This document shows positions 55,288 to 63,785 of a stretch of DNA of 64,000 bases, piece after piece. The notes beneath the pieces are model-generated. The model was given only the letters and a program-made list of their open reading frames with translations. It did not search any database and had not been told where the DNA came from. Origin of the DNA: Parvularculaceae bacterium (GTDB lineage Bacteria; Pseudomonadota; Alphaproteobacteria; Caulobacterales; Parvularculaceae); assembly GCA_021776475.1 (NCBI GenBank), contig JAJFFV010000002.1, forward strand, positions 186,001-250,000, read 5' to 3'. Numbering within the stretch: position 1 is the stretch's first letter; each line of letters opens with the position of its first letter. The position numbers were made by a program, and so were the translations under genes.

Positions 55288-55704
55288 ATGATCATGAACC
55301 TCGAAATCCTCGCAAAATTGCCTCCCGTCATCTTGCTGCATTTGTTTGCGGCGCTGGCGGCTTTCGTCCTTGGCGGTTTTCAGCTTCTGGCACCGAAAGG
55401 AACGGTGCCGCACAAATTGCTTGGCTGGATCTGGTTTTCTTTGATGCTCCTGGTTGCTGGCAGTGCCATTTTCATTCGCAATTTTGAGGGAACATCGATG
55501 CCGACCCTGTTCGGCTTTTCGCCAATCCACCTTTTTGTTGTCTTGACCCTCGTCTCGGTGCCGCAAGCAATTATCGCGATCAAACGGGGCAACGTGAAAG
55601 CGCATGCGAGTGCAGTGAGGGGGCTGTATCTCGGCGGGATGCTTATCGCTGGCGCCTTTACGTTTTTGCCTGGCAGAACGATGTATCAGATATTTTTTGG
55701 CTGA
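55288..55704 (+). CDS. DUF2306 membrane protein
   Basis: A 138-residue protein with four predicted helices (VILLHLFAALAAFVLGGFQLL split in two parts; FSLMLLVAGSAIFI; IHLFVVLTLVSVPQAI; LYLGGMLIAGAFTFLPG). RGNVKAHASAVRGLYLGGM and the two conserved His (LLHLFAALA and PIHLF) match DUF2306, which may bind haem or act in respiration. GGA precedes the ATG by 5 bases; ATG at 55294 is an alternative. Confidence 0.82.
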   Translation: MIMNLEILAKLPPVILLHLFAALAAFVLGGFQLLAPKGTVPHKLLGWIWFSLMLLVAGSAIFIRNFEGTSMPTLFGFSPIHLFVVLTLVSVPQAIIAIKRGNVKAHASAVRGLYLGGMLIAGAFTFLPGRTMYQIFFG

Positions 55705-55754
55705 ACCCTCATTTCGCTTACATCAAATAACGGCAAAGCCTGAACTCATATGCG

Positions 55755-56258
55755 CTAGTGATGATCGTGCCCGCCGGCATTCGCCTGCCGCGCAACAGGC
55801 TCGACCGTAACTTCGCCAGCGTCCCTAAACGTCAGGGTCACCGGATAAGTTTGGTCTTTCTCAATTCTGCCGGTCAAATTAATCAGCATGATATGATAGC
55901 TGCCGGGCTCAAAGCTGACGCTCTCACCCGCCCGGATTTCCAGTTCCTTGACGGTTCTCATCAACGCGACATCCGCCTTGGTCAGTGACTGATGCACTTC
56001 GCTGAACTCGGCGATTTCTGTGCTGACCGAAACAAGCGCGTCGGATTGATCGCCCGCATTGCTAACAGTGAGATAAATGGCGCTGGTTTTTGCTGGCGGC
56101 TCTGCGGCCCGGATCCAACTGCCGGAAACCATCAAGTCGCCGACCTGCACCTGTGCGCCTGATTTTATGCTGTGATCCGCATGGCCCCCGCAGGCGCTCA
56201 GAAAAAACAGTGCAGACAGTGTTCCGACTGCCTTGGCAAATGCGTTGAGGGTGGTCAT
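55755..56258 (-). CDS. PCu(A)C copper chaperone, lipoprotein
   Basis: A 167-residue periplasmic protein with a lipobox (FFLSACGG). The copper site pattern is EVHQSLTKADVALMRTV then YHIMLI, matching H..M..HxM of the family with a variation at the first Met. The C-terminus ends in HDHH, which may bind copper too. It delivers Cu(I) to the CuA or CuB site of cytochrome oxidase. AAGGAG lies 9 bases before the ATG. It lies near the cytochrome c gene but not in an operon. Confidence 0.9.
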   Translation of the reverse strand: MTTLNAFAKAVGTLSALFFLSACGGHADHSIKSGAQVQVGDLMVSGSWIRAAEPPAKTSAIYLTVSNAGDQSDALVSVSTEIAEFSEVHQSLTKADVALMRTVKELEIRAGESVSFEPGSYHIMLINLTGRIEKDQTYPVTLTFRDAGEVTVEPVARQANAGGHDHH

Positions 56259-56356
56259 ATGTCTATTACTCCTTCAGCTTCTTGTCGGCACTGTGTTGCG
56301 AATCCGGATAGCTGATAAAGGTCCGTCCCGTCTAGTGAATACTCAGGAGCCATGCC

Positions 56357-56584
56357 ATGACGCTCATCGAAATTGCCAGATTGCAGGATTATTTGCGAGG
56401 TCGCTTCAACGAACCCGGTCTGGAGGTAAGACCAAGAACCAACAAAGACGATTCCGCTGAAGTTTATGTTGCCGATGAGTTCATCGGGGTCCTCTTCCGC
56501 GATGAAGATGAAGGAGAAATCTCTTATGATTTTAACATGGCGATCCTGGATATAGATCTGCCAGAAGCCGGTGGCACGGCGTAA
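56357..56584 (+). CDS. DUF3126 protein
   Basis: A 75-residue acidic protein matching DUF3126 in length and motifs: RLQDYLRGRFNEPGLEVRPR, then DDSAEVYVADEFIGVLFRD and DEGEISYDFNMAILDID. Function unknown. AGGAG lies 8 bases before the ATG. A membrane protein gene follows after 11 bases, so they are probably co-transcribed. Confidence 0.85.
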   Translation: MTLIEIARLQDYLRGRFNEPGLEVRPRTNKDDSAEVYVADEFIGVLFRDEDEGEISYDFNMAILDIDLPEAGGTA

Positions 56585-56595
56585 AGGGATAATTG

Positions 56596-58086
56596 ATGTC
56601 CGCAACGACACCCCTAAGACAACCAGGGCTTTTCATCGCGCAGCGACCGTTGCTGGCAATTTTATTGGTTTTGAGCGCGCTTGGGCTGCTGGGATTTGCA
56701 GGCGGTGCCCTTGTTTCAGAAAATATCCGCACAGGCTTGCTGGAACGGCTCGGCGAGTTCGTCTGGCTGGCGGTATTTGTTGCATTTTTTTGCCTGCTGC
56801 CTTTGCTTGCTCCCGCTGACAGATGGGCCCGCGTTTTGGTGGCAGCCGGCGTTTTTGCAGCTGGCAGTTTACTCGCATTCTTTGGGACAACGTCGCAGGA
56901 GGTAGAGGTGGACACTATCGCGCTTTCCCTGACATCTATCCTGCTGATCTCCCTTTGCGCGTCGTCGCTGATCTTGGTCCAGCCAATGACCGGCCGAATT
57001 TTTCCGTTGGCGGCAATAGTCTCGCCTTTTCTCGGGCTGGTTGGTCTTGTCTCGACGACAGGATATCTGATCCGCCACAATGTGACGGAGACCGAATTTG
57101 TGCTAGTCGCGCAGTCGCTCGGGTTCACGCTGGCCCTTTTGGCCGGAACTTATTTCAGCGCAAGCCTTTCCAGATATTCAATGATCAAAAGCATCGGAGG
57201 CAGATTGGTCGCGGGACTGACGTTCAACCGGTTGCTTCGGGATATTGTGTTCTGGTCCCTGGCGGCGGTTTTGTTCTTCACGTTTTTCACCCGTGATCCG
57301 CTTGCGCTGGAAACGGGACTTTCCTCGCCCTGGATCGGCCTGTTTGTTGTGGTGCTTTTTGCCGTGCCGGTTCTTGTGATTACCGCTGGCGCGACATCAA
57401 TCTGGGCGCCTACCAGAACGTTTGCCCGATCGCGGGCGCTGGCAGATAAAAACGCGAGTGCCCTTTCGGCCGTTCTCTTGCGTGTGTTCACACCGGCAAG
57501 TTTACGGGCCATCCTTGTGGTCTTTTTGATCGTGGCAACAGTGTTGTTTGTGGAGACGCCGTTTGCAGCGTTCACGGAAACGGGCGAGGGGATCAACCTC
57601 ACCGTATCGGTTCTGCTCCGGTTTTCTTTCTACGGGATTATTTTTGCTCTGACGGCGATCACTTACATGTCTTTCAGGATGGCTACACTCGTTGCGGTTG
57701 TGCTGCTTGTGACTGATATCCTGACAGCAGGCACGCTGACAGTTCTCGCACCGGCGCAAGGGGCGGCGGTGCAGTTGATCGACGTTGTGCCTCGATTGCT
57801 GGCGCTGATGCTGATAGTGCGCATTGCCCGCAATTGGGCCGATATCCTGCACAACCGGTTCATCGGAAAACGGCAGATTTCTTTGACATACGTGACGGCA
57901 GTCGCCCCGGCCGTAGTTGGAATTCTACTCTGTATACTGGCCTTTTGCGGGATAGGCTTGCTAAACCCGACCCTGGCTGCGGAAACAGAATATATGGCGC
58001 TGAGGTTGACAATCCAGTCGGGGCTGACATTGTTAATGTTGCCGGCGGCCATGAGTGTTTTTGTCCGGTGGAAATTCAGTCTTTAG
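56596..58086 (+). CDS. Polytopic membrane protein of unknown function
   Basis: A 496-residue protein with about 12 to 14 predicted helices and short loops. A charged cytoplasmic loop (TRTFARSRALADKNASALSA) splits it near the middle. I do not recognise a family. It could be a transporter or a mechanosensitive-like protein, but no motif decides. It is linked to the DUF3126 gene by 11 bases. The ATG at 56596 follows AAGGG. Confidence 0.72.
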   Translation: MSATTPLRQPGLFIAQRPLLAILLVLSALGLLGFAGGALVSENIRTGLLERLGEFVWLAVFVAFFCLLPLLAPADRWARVLVAAGVFAAGSLLAFFGTTSQEVEVDTIALSLTSILLISLCASSLILVQPMTGRIFPLAAIVSPFLGLVGLVSTTGYLIRHNVTETEFVLVAQSLGFTLALLAGTYFSASLSRYSMIKSIGGRLVAGLTFNRLLRDIVFWSLAAVLFFTFFTRDPLALETGLSSPWIGLFVVVLFAVPVLVITAGATSIWAPTRTFARSRALADKNASALSAVLLRVFTPASLRAILVVFLIVATVLFVETPFAAFTETGEGINLTVSVLLRFSFYGIIFALTAITYMSFRMATLVAVVLLVTDILTAGTLTVLAPAQGAAVQLIDVVPRLLALMLIVRIARNWADILHNRFIGKRQISLTYVTAVAPAVVGILLCILAFCGIGLLNPTLAAETEYMALRLTIQSGLTLLMLPAAMSVFVRWKFSL

Positions 58087-58097
58087 GATCGAGCCGC

Positions 58098-58856
58098 TCA
58101 GGTTGCGGTGGCGTCGGTCAGGGTCAGGATGAATCGACGCACTTGAGTGTCAACTTCCTTCCAGTCGGGCAAATAAGTACGCTTAAACGAATAGCGAATA
58201 GTCACGTCATCGCTGAAATCCAGTTCCCGGTAACATTGCGGTGGCACAGTATTGTCCCCTGTGTCCTCATAACAAAACAGGACAATCAGGGCTCCGTCCG
58301 AGGCTTCACCCACAAACAGCTCCTTGTTGGCATAGCCGTTCGTTGGTGCGTTTGCGCGCGCTTCCTTAAAAGTAAAACGGGTCAGCTGGTAATCACTTTG
58401 CTGACCTCTTTTGTCGACCACATGTGGCAAGTAGAGCATTTCAAGTCGTTGTACTTCGGTGAACACGGTGTTGCGCACATTGATCGACATATCTACGCGC
58501 CGGCTGTTCTTGTCATTGTCGATAAATTCTAGCCGGCGGGCTGGTGTGTATCCGTTCATGGTAGGCCAGATCGCATACAGATTCAGTGAGTCCGTGGTTC
58601 GCTCACGGCGATCTTTTGGGTAAACGGTATGATTGGCGGGAACAAAGAATAACCTGTCTCCGACGGTGATCTTGATCCGTTCCTCGCTGATCGTTGGTTT
58701 AGGGGAGGAGCCTTGCAGATCATCAACACCCGGGCCTACATAATGGTAGAGAAAAATCGCGCACAAAATCAGCGTCGCGAAAAAAATGCCAAGCGGATAG
58801 CGCCAGCCTGATTCCTCGCGTATTTCTTCTCCCCCGAAGCCATAACTGTTACTCAT
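58098..58856 (-). CDS. Membrane-anchored protein of unknown function
   Basis: A 252-residue protein with one helix near the N-terminus (YPLGIFFATLILCAIFLYHYV). The soluble part contains beta-rich motifs (ITVGDRLFFVPANHTVYP; DGALIVLFCYE) and two cysteines. I do not recognise a family. It probably faces the periplasm. It ends 11 bases from the convergent membrane protein gene. Confidence 0.75.
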   Translation of the reverse strand: MSNSYGFGGEEIREESGWRYPLGIFFATLILCAIFLYHYVGPGVDDLQGSSPKPTISEERIKITVGDRLFFVPANHTVYPKDRRERTTDSLNLYAIWPTMNGYTPARRLEFIDNDKNSRRVDMSINVRNTVFTEVQRLEMLYLPHVVDKRGQQSDYQLTRFTFKEARANAPTNGYANKELFVGEASDGALIVLFCYEDTGDNTVPPQCYRELDFSDDVTIRYSFKRTYLPDWKEVDTQVRRFILTLTDATAT

Positions 58857-58947
58857 GCGGGCACTCCAGACATCTGCATGCTGTCCTTATCACAGGCTCG
58901 AGGTCTGGCGAAGACCTTATTATACCTGAAAGTTCCCAAACCGGAGG

Positions 58948-59751
58948 TCAAAGAACGCCAAGCATTTCAGCAACCAGCGGATGGCGCACAACATCCCGAT
59001 CAGTAAAGTTGACCACTGAAATGGTTTCAAGTGGCTCCAGTTTTTTCGCAATATCAGCCAGACCGGAAATTCCCGGCAACAGGTCAGACTGTTGGGGATC
59101 GCCGGTAATTACCATCGTAGAATCCCAGCCAAGCCGCGTGAGAAGCATTTTAAGTTGAACATATGTGCAGTTCTGAGCCTCATCGAGCACCACATACGCA
59201 TTGTTGAGGGTGCGGCCTCGCATATAGGCGATTGGCGCGATCTCAATCAGGTTTTCGGCCATCAGCGCTTTTAGACGTTTTGTTGAGAGCCGGTCAGCGA
59301 GCGCGTCATAAAGTGGCCTCAAATATGGTGACAGTTTTTCTTCCATGTCTCCAGGCAGAAAGCCGAGGCTTTCGCCCGCTTCGACCGCTGGCCTTGAAAG
59401 CACAATGCGGCTGACACGGCCCTGTTCAAGCGCCTCGACCGCCTTGGCGACGGCGACATAGGTTTTGCCGGTGCCAGCTGGCCCGGTCGCGAGCACCATG
59501 GCATACGCATCAAGCGCTTCCATGAATTCCTTTTGTGAGTCATTCAGCGGTCGTATATTTTTACGGTATTTCTGATCGCGTTGTTCCGGACCGGCGGCGG
59601 CGTTGCTCTTTCGTTTTGGCGACAGGTCATCAAGTGGCGACCAGTTTGAATCGTCAAACAGGGGATGCACATTGTTTCCTGGAATCGCTCCGATACTATG
59701 TGCCCCGCGAGCGTGACGTTTGGCAGATTTTCGAGCAGCACGTTTAGCCAT
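58948..59751 (-). CDS. phoH: PhoH-family ATPase
   Basis: A 267-residue protein with Walker A LATGPAGTGKTYVAVAKA, RIVLSRPAVEAGESLGFLPG, VVLDEAQNCTYVQLKMLLTR and VITGDPQQSDL. It is a P-loop ATPase related to RNA helicases, linked to phosphate stress in some bacteria and to RNA decay. A basic N-terminus of 25 residues (MAKRAARKSAKRHARGAHS) precedes the core. The ATG at 59751 follows AAAAAGGAG by 9 bases; the longer frame to 59787 is not needed. Confidence 0.93.
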   Translation of the reverse strand: MAKRAARKSAKRHARGAHSIGAIPGNNVHPLFDDSNWSPLDDLSPKRKSNAAAGPEQRDQKYRKNIRPLNDSQKEFMEALDAYAMVLATGPAGTGKTYVAVAKAVEALEQGRVSRIVLSRPAVEAGESLGFLPGDMEEKLSPYLRPLYDALADRLSTKRLKALMAENLIEIAPIAYMRGRTLNNAYVVLDEAQNCTYVQLKMLLTRLGWDSTMVITGDPQQSDLLPGISGLADIAKKLEPLETISVVNFTDRDVVRHPLVAEMLGVL

Positions 59752-60022
59752 GACTAGACTCCTTTTTGGCCTTACGGAAAAAAGCAATATGATGGTCAGG
59801 AAATGATGATGCAGCCGAGTTTTGATAAGCTGTATACGGACAAAAATCTATAAATTGAGAAAGGCAGTAAGTTTTTCCGGCAGGCGAATGACCCGTATGT
59901 AGGTAGTAGGGTATCTTTCGCCAGGTTACCAAACGCATATCCTGCACCGAATCGTTTGTTCGAATCACATGTTAGCGGCAATCGTCCCGAATGGCGACCG
60001 CTTTCTGGCGTCATCACAAAAG

Positions 60023-60046
60023 TTTGGCAATGCTTTTGGCAATGCT
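60023..60046. repeat. Tandem 12-base repeat TTTGGCAATGCT
   Basis: Two exact copies, 60023-60034 and 60035-60046, run head to tail directly before the TTAA-N7-TTAA site. They may be paired binding sites or slippage. Confidence 0.8.
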
Positions 60047-60060
60047 TAATGAAGTATTAA
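60046..60060. promoter_or_regulatory. TTAA-N7-TTAA (CtrA-type) site
   Basis: TTAA, seven bases, TTAA matches the CtrA full site exactly on both strands. It lies about 300 bases upstream of phoH and 30 bases after the GYF gene stop. It may control an unseen start for phoH. Confidence 0.45.
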
Positions 60061-60089
60061 GAATTGACACCCAACGATAGGGCTGTAAA

Positions 60090-60629
60090 TCAGCCGAACC
60101 GGCTGGTCCAGGCTTTCGTCAGCTTACTGTGCGTTTCCGGCACAAAGTTTTGCCAGGCACTACGGGCGCGTTGGGCATCGACCACGAAAATTGGTTCTCG
60201 AATTTGAAGATGCGGCGCCAGAGTGTTCTTGATACCCATGACACTTTGATCGGAAGTGACCGCCCAGACATTGTCGGTCAGCCGGAAGGCCGGGCCTATA
60301 TTTCTGACAATGTGCTCAAGCCTGCTTGCCGCGCCGCTTACGACGTCAAATACGATAATGAAATTTGAAATAGCCCCTTCCTCAGGCATGGAGCGTTCTG
60401 TGTGGGCACTATTCTTACCGAATCGTTTCTTGCGGGAGTTGCCACCGCTCAAGATCTCTGAGATGTTGGGATATTGTTGTGCCACGCGCCAGATTTTGCC
60501 GCCGGCTGGAGCGATCAGAGATTGCGCACTGAGCCTGCCTTGCGTGGCAAAATCCTCCAATTGCTTGGTCGTGTAGGGGCCGTAAATTCGTTCGGCGACT
60601 TTTAAGCACCAGTTGTCTGTTGAGAGCAT
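60090..60629 (-). CDS. GYF-like domain protein
   Basis: A 179-residue protein. The N-terminal 60 residues match the GYF_2/DUF4339 type: WCLKVAERIYGPYTTKQLEDF, then GRLSAQSLIAPAGGKIWRVAQ. Residues 85-179 form a second, unknown domain (FIIVFDVVSGAASRLEH; IFVVDAQRARSAWQNF). GYF domains bind Pro-rich peptides. The start follows GGAAG. It is 15 bases downstream of the double-PilZ gene, so an operon is likely. Confidence 0.78.
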   Translation of the reverse strand: MLSTDNWCLKVAERIYGPYTTKQLEDFATQGRLSAQSLIAPAGGKIWRVAQQYPNISEILSGGNSRKKRFGKNSAHTERSMPEEGAISNFIIVFDVVSGAASRLEHIVRNIGPAFRLTDNVWAVTSDQSVMGIKNTLAPHLQIREPIFVVDAQRARSAWQNFVPETHSKLTKAWTSRFG

Positions 60630-60644
60630 GTTATTACTTCCGGT

Positions 60645-61238
60645 CTATTGAGCAGTTGGTTTAATGAATTCGACGCCGATTCCGTCATTATGGTGACGGA
60701 CAATACGCGCCGGCATCCGGCCGATGACGAGTTCTTTACCGACAGGTGGTTTCGGATCCAGCTTTACCGAGGCGCCGGTGACCGAGATGTCGAGAATTCG
60801 GCACGGCATTTCAGTGCCGTCTTCAAGGATCGCAGTGGCAGGTTTGTCCTGTCTGATCCGTTGTGCCCGTCGCCGGTTCAGATATTTCTCACCGTCGTTG
60901 AACAGCCAGGTCAGAGAATCTGCGGTGCGAAATTCCCGATTCCGTTTCGGCTTGAAACGGACAGCAAAACCGTCCCGCTCCACGCGGACAACAGTTGCCT
61001 CAAACCGACCAAGCTGCCTTATGTAAATCAGGATTTCGTCGCCACAGGTCGCACTGGGATGTGATTTCACCAATGCGCCGCTGGCGCCAATATTCACTAT
61101 TTTACCCGTGTGTTCGGATTTGTCGGGCAGCATATAACGAACGGGTAAGGGCAGGCGAACGCGGCGATGCCTGCGGTTGTCAGCACCGTTCCGCGCCTCG
61201 GACATTATTTCTGCCAGCTTGCTCTGTGTATCCGTCAT
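60645..61238 (-). CDS. Tandem PilZ-domain protein
   Basis: A 197-residue protein with two PilZ domains. The first has RRHRRVRLPL and NIGASGALV; the second RRRAQRIRQDK and DISVTGASVKL. Each has the RxxxR-like box and the (D/N)xSxxG signature, so c-di-GMP binding is plausible for both. It might control motility, polysaccharide or the cell cycle. The start follows GAGG. The GYF-like protein is its operon partner. Confidence 0.87.
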   Translation of the reverse strand: MTDTQSKLAEIMSEARNGADNRRHRRVRLPLPVRYMLPDKSEHTGKIVNIGASGALVKSHPSATCGDEILIYIRQLGRFEATVVRVERDGFAVRFKPKRNREFRTADSLTWLFNDGEKYLNRRRAQRIRQDKPATAILEDGTEMPCRILDISVTGASVKLDPKPPVGKELVIGRMPARIVRHHNDGIGVEFIKPTAQ

Positions 61239-61428
61239 GGATCGACCTCACATCTGCCGTGTCCAGTATTGTTACGACTTTCAGGTGAACAAATGCTTGC
61301 TAAAGCCCCAATTTGAGGCATGTTTGATATACTTCTCATCCTGCGGCTTGAGTGTCCTGAAATGAGACGCTTTTGGGGGCGGACCTATAAAAGTATTTGG
61401 CCAATATGATCTGAATAGGGACAAAACA

Positions 61429-62190
61429 TTGCATAGACCATCGGTTCTTCATCAAATGGGCTATTTGTCGAAGGCGACGCTGAAGATCTGGTGGCCCGTT
61501 TCCTCTGTGATCCTTTTGCTAATTATCGTGAATGTCGTTGCGTTCGCTGCATCCGCTTTTCTGCCGCACGCCCGTTACGATCAATTGCTGACGCAGTTCG
61601 CTTTGTCGCCGGGTAGGCTGGTCAATCAAGCGGATAGTTTTCAAAGCGAATTTTCTATCCTGTTTAGCTTTGTCAGCCACGCTTTTTTGCACAGCGATAG
61701 TTTTCATCTGATTGTGAATATGTTCTGGCTGTATGTTTTTGGCCAGCCGCTGGCGGTCCGGTTCGGCGCCGCAGGTGACAGCTCGGCCTGGGCCAAGACC
61801 TCAGGAGCGATCATCTATCTTGCCTTTTATCTGTCCGCAGCGGTTTTTTCAGGGATTGCCTTTGCGCTGGTCAACCTCAGCCAGCCGGTGCTGCTGATCG
61901 GGGCATCGGGGGCCATTTCAGCCGTAACGGCGGCGGCGATCCGGGTGACATTGCGCCGATATCAACCGCAGGGTCTAAGCGGGGGCAAATCGCTATCGGT
62001 TTTCGACTGGAAGATTGTGCTAATGACGTTGCTCTATATTGGCAGTAATGTGGTCCTTATTACCCCATTTGGCGGCGCGTTAATGTTTGGCCGAGACCCG
62101 CTCCAAATAGCCTGGGAAGCCCATGTGGCGGGCTTTTTATATGGCCTGTTGATGTTTTCGTTTTTCGACCGATTAACCACAAGAACCTGA
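61429..62190 (+). CDS. Rhomboid-family intramembrane serine protease
   Basis: A 253-residue membrane protein with six helices. The catalytic Ser lies in IGASGAISAV, the His in WEAHVAGFLYGLLMF; the conserved HLIVNMFWLYVFG follows helix 2. Rhomboids cleave membrane-bound substrates. The frame starts with TTG at 61429, with AGGG about 8 bases upstream. ATG at 61456 is an alternative without a ribosome site. Confidence 0.88.
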   Translation: MHRPSVLHQMGYLSKATLKIWWPVSSVILLLIIVNVVAFAASAFLPHARYDQLLTQFALSPGRLVNQADSFQSEFSILFSFVSHAFLHSDSFHLIVNMFWLYVFGQPLAVRFGAAGDSSAWAKTSGAIIYLAFYLSAAVFSGIAFALVNLSQPVLLIGASGAISAVTAAAIRVTLRRYQPQGLSGGKSLSVFDWKIVLMTLLYIGSNVVLITPFGGALMFGRDPLQIAWEAHVAGFLYGLLMFSFFDRLTTRT

Positions 62191-62243
62191 TAATCTTGCA
62201 AAAATTTGAATTTTGACACACTATACATCGGTTATAGGTGATC

Positions 62244-62277
62244 GCATATGTGCGATCCAGTTTCAGTGCACATATGC
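62244..62277 (+). repeat. 10-base inverted repeat in the CBS gene leader
   Basis: GCATATGTGC (62244-62253) and GCACATATGC (62268-62277) are perfect arms across 14 bases. The left arm is also part of GATCGCA-TATG-TGCGATC. A TTGACA lies upstream at 62213-62218. It may be a regulatory hairpin or a binding site. Confidence 0.6.
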
Positions 62278-62306
62278 CCGCCACGACAGACATGTGGGAG
62301 AATTGC

Positions 62307-62738
62307 ATGAAGGTTTACGACATACTGGAACAAAAGGGCTACGGCGTTCACGCTTTGGCGCGCACGTCGACTTTACAACAAGCCGTGGACGTTCTCGGCA
62401 GCAAGAATATCGGCGCGCTGGTCATTACGGAAACTGATGACACTGTTTGCGGTATCCTGTCAGAACGAGACATCGTGCGGCATTTGTCCATTTCAGGCAC
62501 CTCAATCCTGACCGGACCCATTGATGACTATATGACCAAGAATGTTGTCACCGCGACCAAAGAATCGCATCTGGACGACGTTTCCGGGTTGATGACAAAG
62601 CGCCGTATACGGCATTTGCCGATCGTTGAAGACGGTAAGCTCGCGGGCATCATTACAATAGGTGATGTTGTTAAGCGCAAGATTGAACTGGCCGAAAGTG
62701 AAGCCGAGTCCCTTAAGCAATATATAGCAGCAGGCTGA
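62307..62738 (+). CDS. CBS-domain pair protein
   Basis: A 143-residue protein of two CBS domains: ALARTSTLQQAVDVLGSKNIG, GILSERDIVRHLS, then MTKNVVTATKESHLDDVSGL and RIRHLPIVEDGKLAGIITIGD. CBS pairs bind adenine nucleotides and sense energy state. The ATG at 62307 follows GGGAG; the frame open from 62238 is not needed. A terminator lies 31 bases after the stop. Confidence 0.92.
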   Translation: MKVYDILEQKGYGVHALARTSTLQQAVDVLGSKNIGALVITETDDTVCGILSERDIVRHLSISGTSILTGPIDDYMTKNVVTATKESHLDDVSGLMTKRRIRHLPIVEDGKLAGIITIGDVVKRKIELAESEAESLKQYIAAG

Positions 62739-62768
62739 TTTACTAAAAGTGATGATATTCTGGATGTG

Positions 62769-63785
62769 TCAGGATGAAACGGCTTCATCCTGCTTTTCGT
62801 GTGTCCCCAATACAGAAAGTGCATTGCGGATATAGGGCAGTTCGCGGTCAACGCATTCAGCACCCAGTTCGATCAACTCATCGGCCTTGTCGAAATCAAG
62901 CAGCGCAATATGCCCGATGCTCGGCAGCAAACTGACATCGGGCGGGTCGCCGGCAAGGCGGGAGCGGGTGAGGCGGTCCATCACGATATTGAGTGATGCG
63001 AGCATCACAGTGCCCATGCTCGGTGTTTTCTCGCTGGTGCCGAATAATTGTTTGAGCTTAGCCGTTTTGCCCGGCGCGCTTGGATTGATCTCGCGCATAC
63101 CGTGACCTTCAACAAATCCGAAGTCGTCGTATTGTTCATCGCGCGAGACAGCAGCGCGGCCAAATGCATCAGCATGAAGTCCAACTGCAATAACGAGGCG
63201 GGCGCCCATTGCTCTGCATACGGATACAGGAAGCGGATTTACCAGCGCACCATCGATCAGCCAGCGGCCCATAATTTTGCGCGGCGGAAAAACACCGGGC
63301 AGGGCATAAGCTGCCTCGATAGCAGAAACCAAAGAGCCGGAGCGCAGCCAGGCTTCATGGCCCGTCGCGAGTTCCGAGGTGACAGCAGTGAACGGTTTGG
63401 GCAAATCTTCAATCCTGGTGTCACCCAAATGGCGCTGCAGGATTTTTTCGAGCTTTTTCCCGCCCATCACCCCTGTACCGGTGAAGAGCATATCAAAATA
63501 ACCGGCCATGCGCCGCCGGTTCAGGCTTCTTGTCCATTCTTCAAGTGTGTCGAGCCGGCCAGCCAGATAACAGCCACCAACAAGGGCGCCGACAGATGTG
63601 CCGGCAACAAGATCCGGCTCGATGCCATGCTCCAGCAGGCGTTTAAGAACACCAATATGAGCCCAACCCCGGGCAACGCCGCCGCCAAGGGCCAAACCAA
63701 TCCGTGGTTTCGGCCAGCTGTCGCTGGGTTGCTCAATCGATGAGACAAAATCGTTGGGATCGGGTTGGATGGACTGGAAATTCAT
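62769..63785 (-). CDS. Patatin-like phospholipase
   Basis: A 338-residue protein with GLALGGGVARGWAHIGVL (oxyanion loop), the nucleophile LVAGTSVGALVGG (GxSxG) and the dyad LIDGALVNPLPV (DGA). It hydrolyses lipid acyl chains at the membrane. No signal peptide is seen. The ATG at 63785 gives MNFQSIQPDPND; an ATG at 63833 would add 16 residues, neither with a clear ribosome site. Confidence 0.9.
   Translation of the reverse strand: MNFQSIQPDPNDFVSSIEQPSDSWPKPRIGLALGGGVARGWAHIGVLKRLLEHGIEPDLVAGTSVGALVGGCYLAGRLDTLEEWTRSLNRRRMAGYFDMLFTGTGVMGGKKLEKILQRHLGDTRIEDLPKPFTAVTSELATGHEAWLRSGSLVSAIEAAYALPGVFPPRKIMGRWLIDGALVNPLPVSVCRAMGARLVIAVGLHADAFGRAAVSRDEQYDDFGFVEGHGMREINPSAPGKTAKLKQLFGTSEKTPSMGTVMLASLNIVMDRLTRSRLAGDPPDVSLLPSIGHIALLDFDKADELIELGAECVDRELPYIRNALSVLGTHEKQDEAVSS
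62770..62797 (+). terminator. Terminator of the CBS gene, inside the patatin 3' end
   Basis: CAGGATGAA, loop ACGGC, TTCATCCTG forms a perfect 9-bp stem followed by CTTTT on the plus strand. It lies within the last 28 bases of the convergent patatin gene. Confidence 0.6.

Larger units (their letters stand above)
59752..60089. other. Gene-free region upstream of phoH
   Basis: The 338 bases hold no convincing gene. Near its right end are a perfect 2 x 12-base tandem repeat (60023-60046) and a TTAA-N7-TTAA site (60046-60060), both described separately. The rest is A/T rich on the phoH side and may hold the phoH promoter. Confidence 0.5.

Noticed and set aside
63048-63743. 231-residue plus-strand frame opposite the patatin gene
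   Set aside because: It is antisense to conserved catalytic motifs and has no features of its own.
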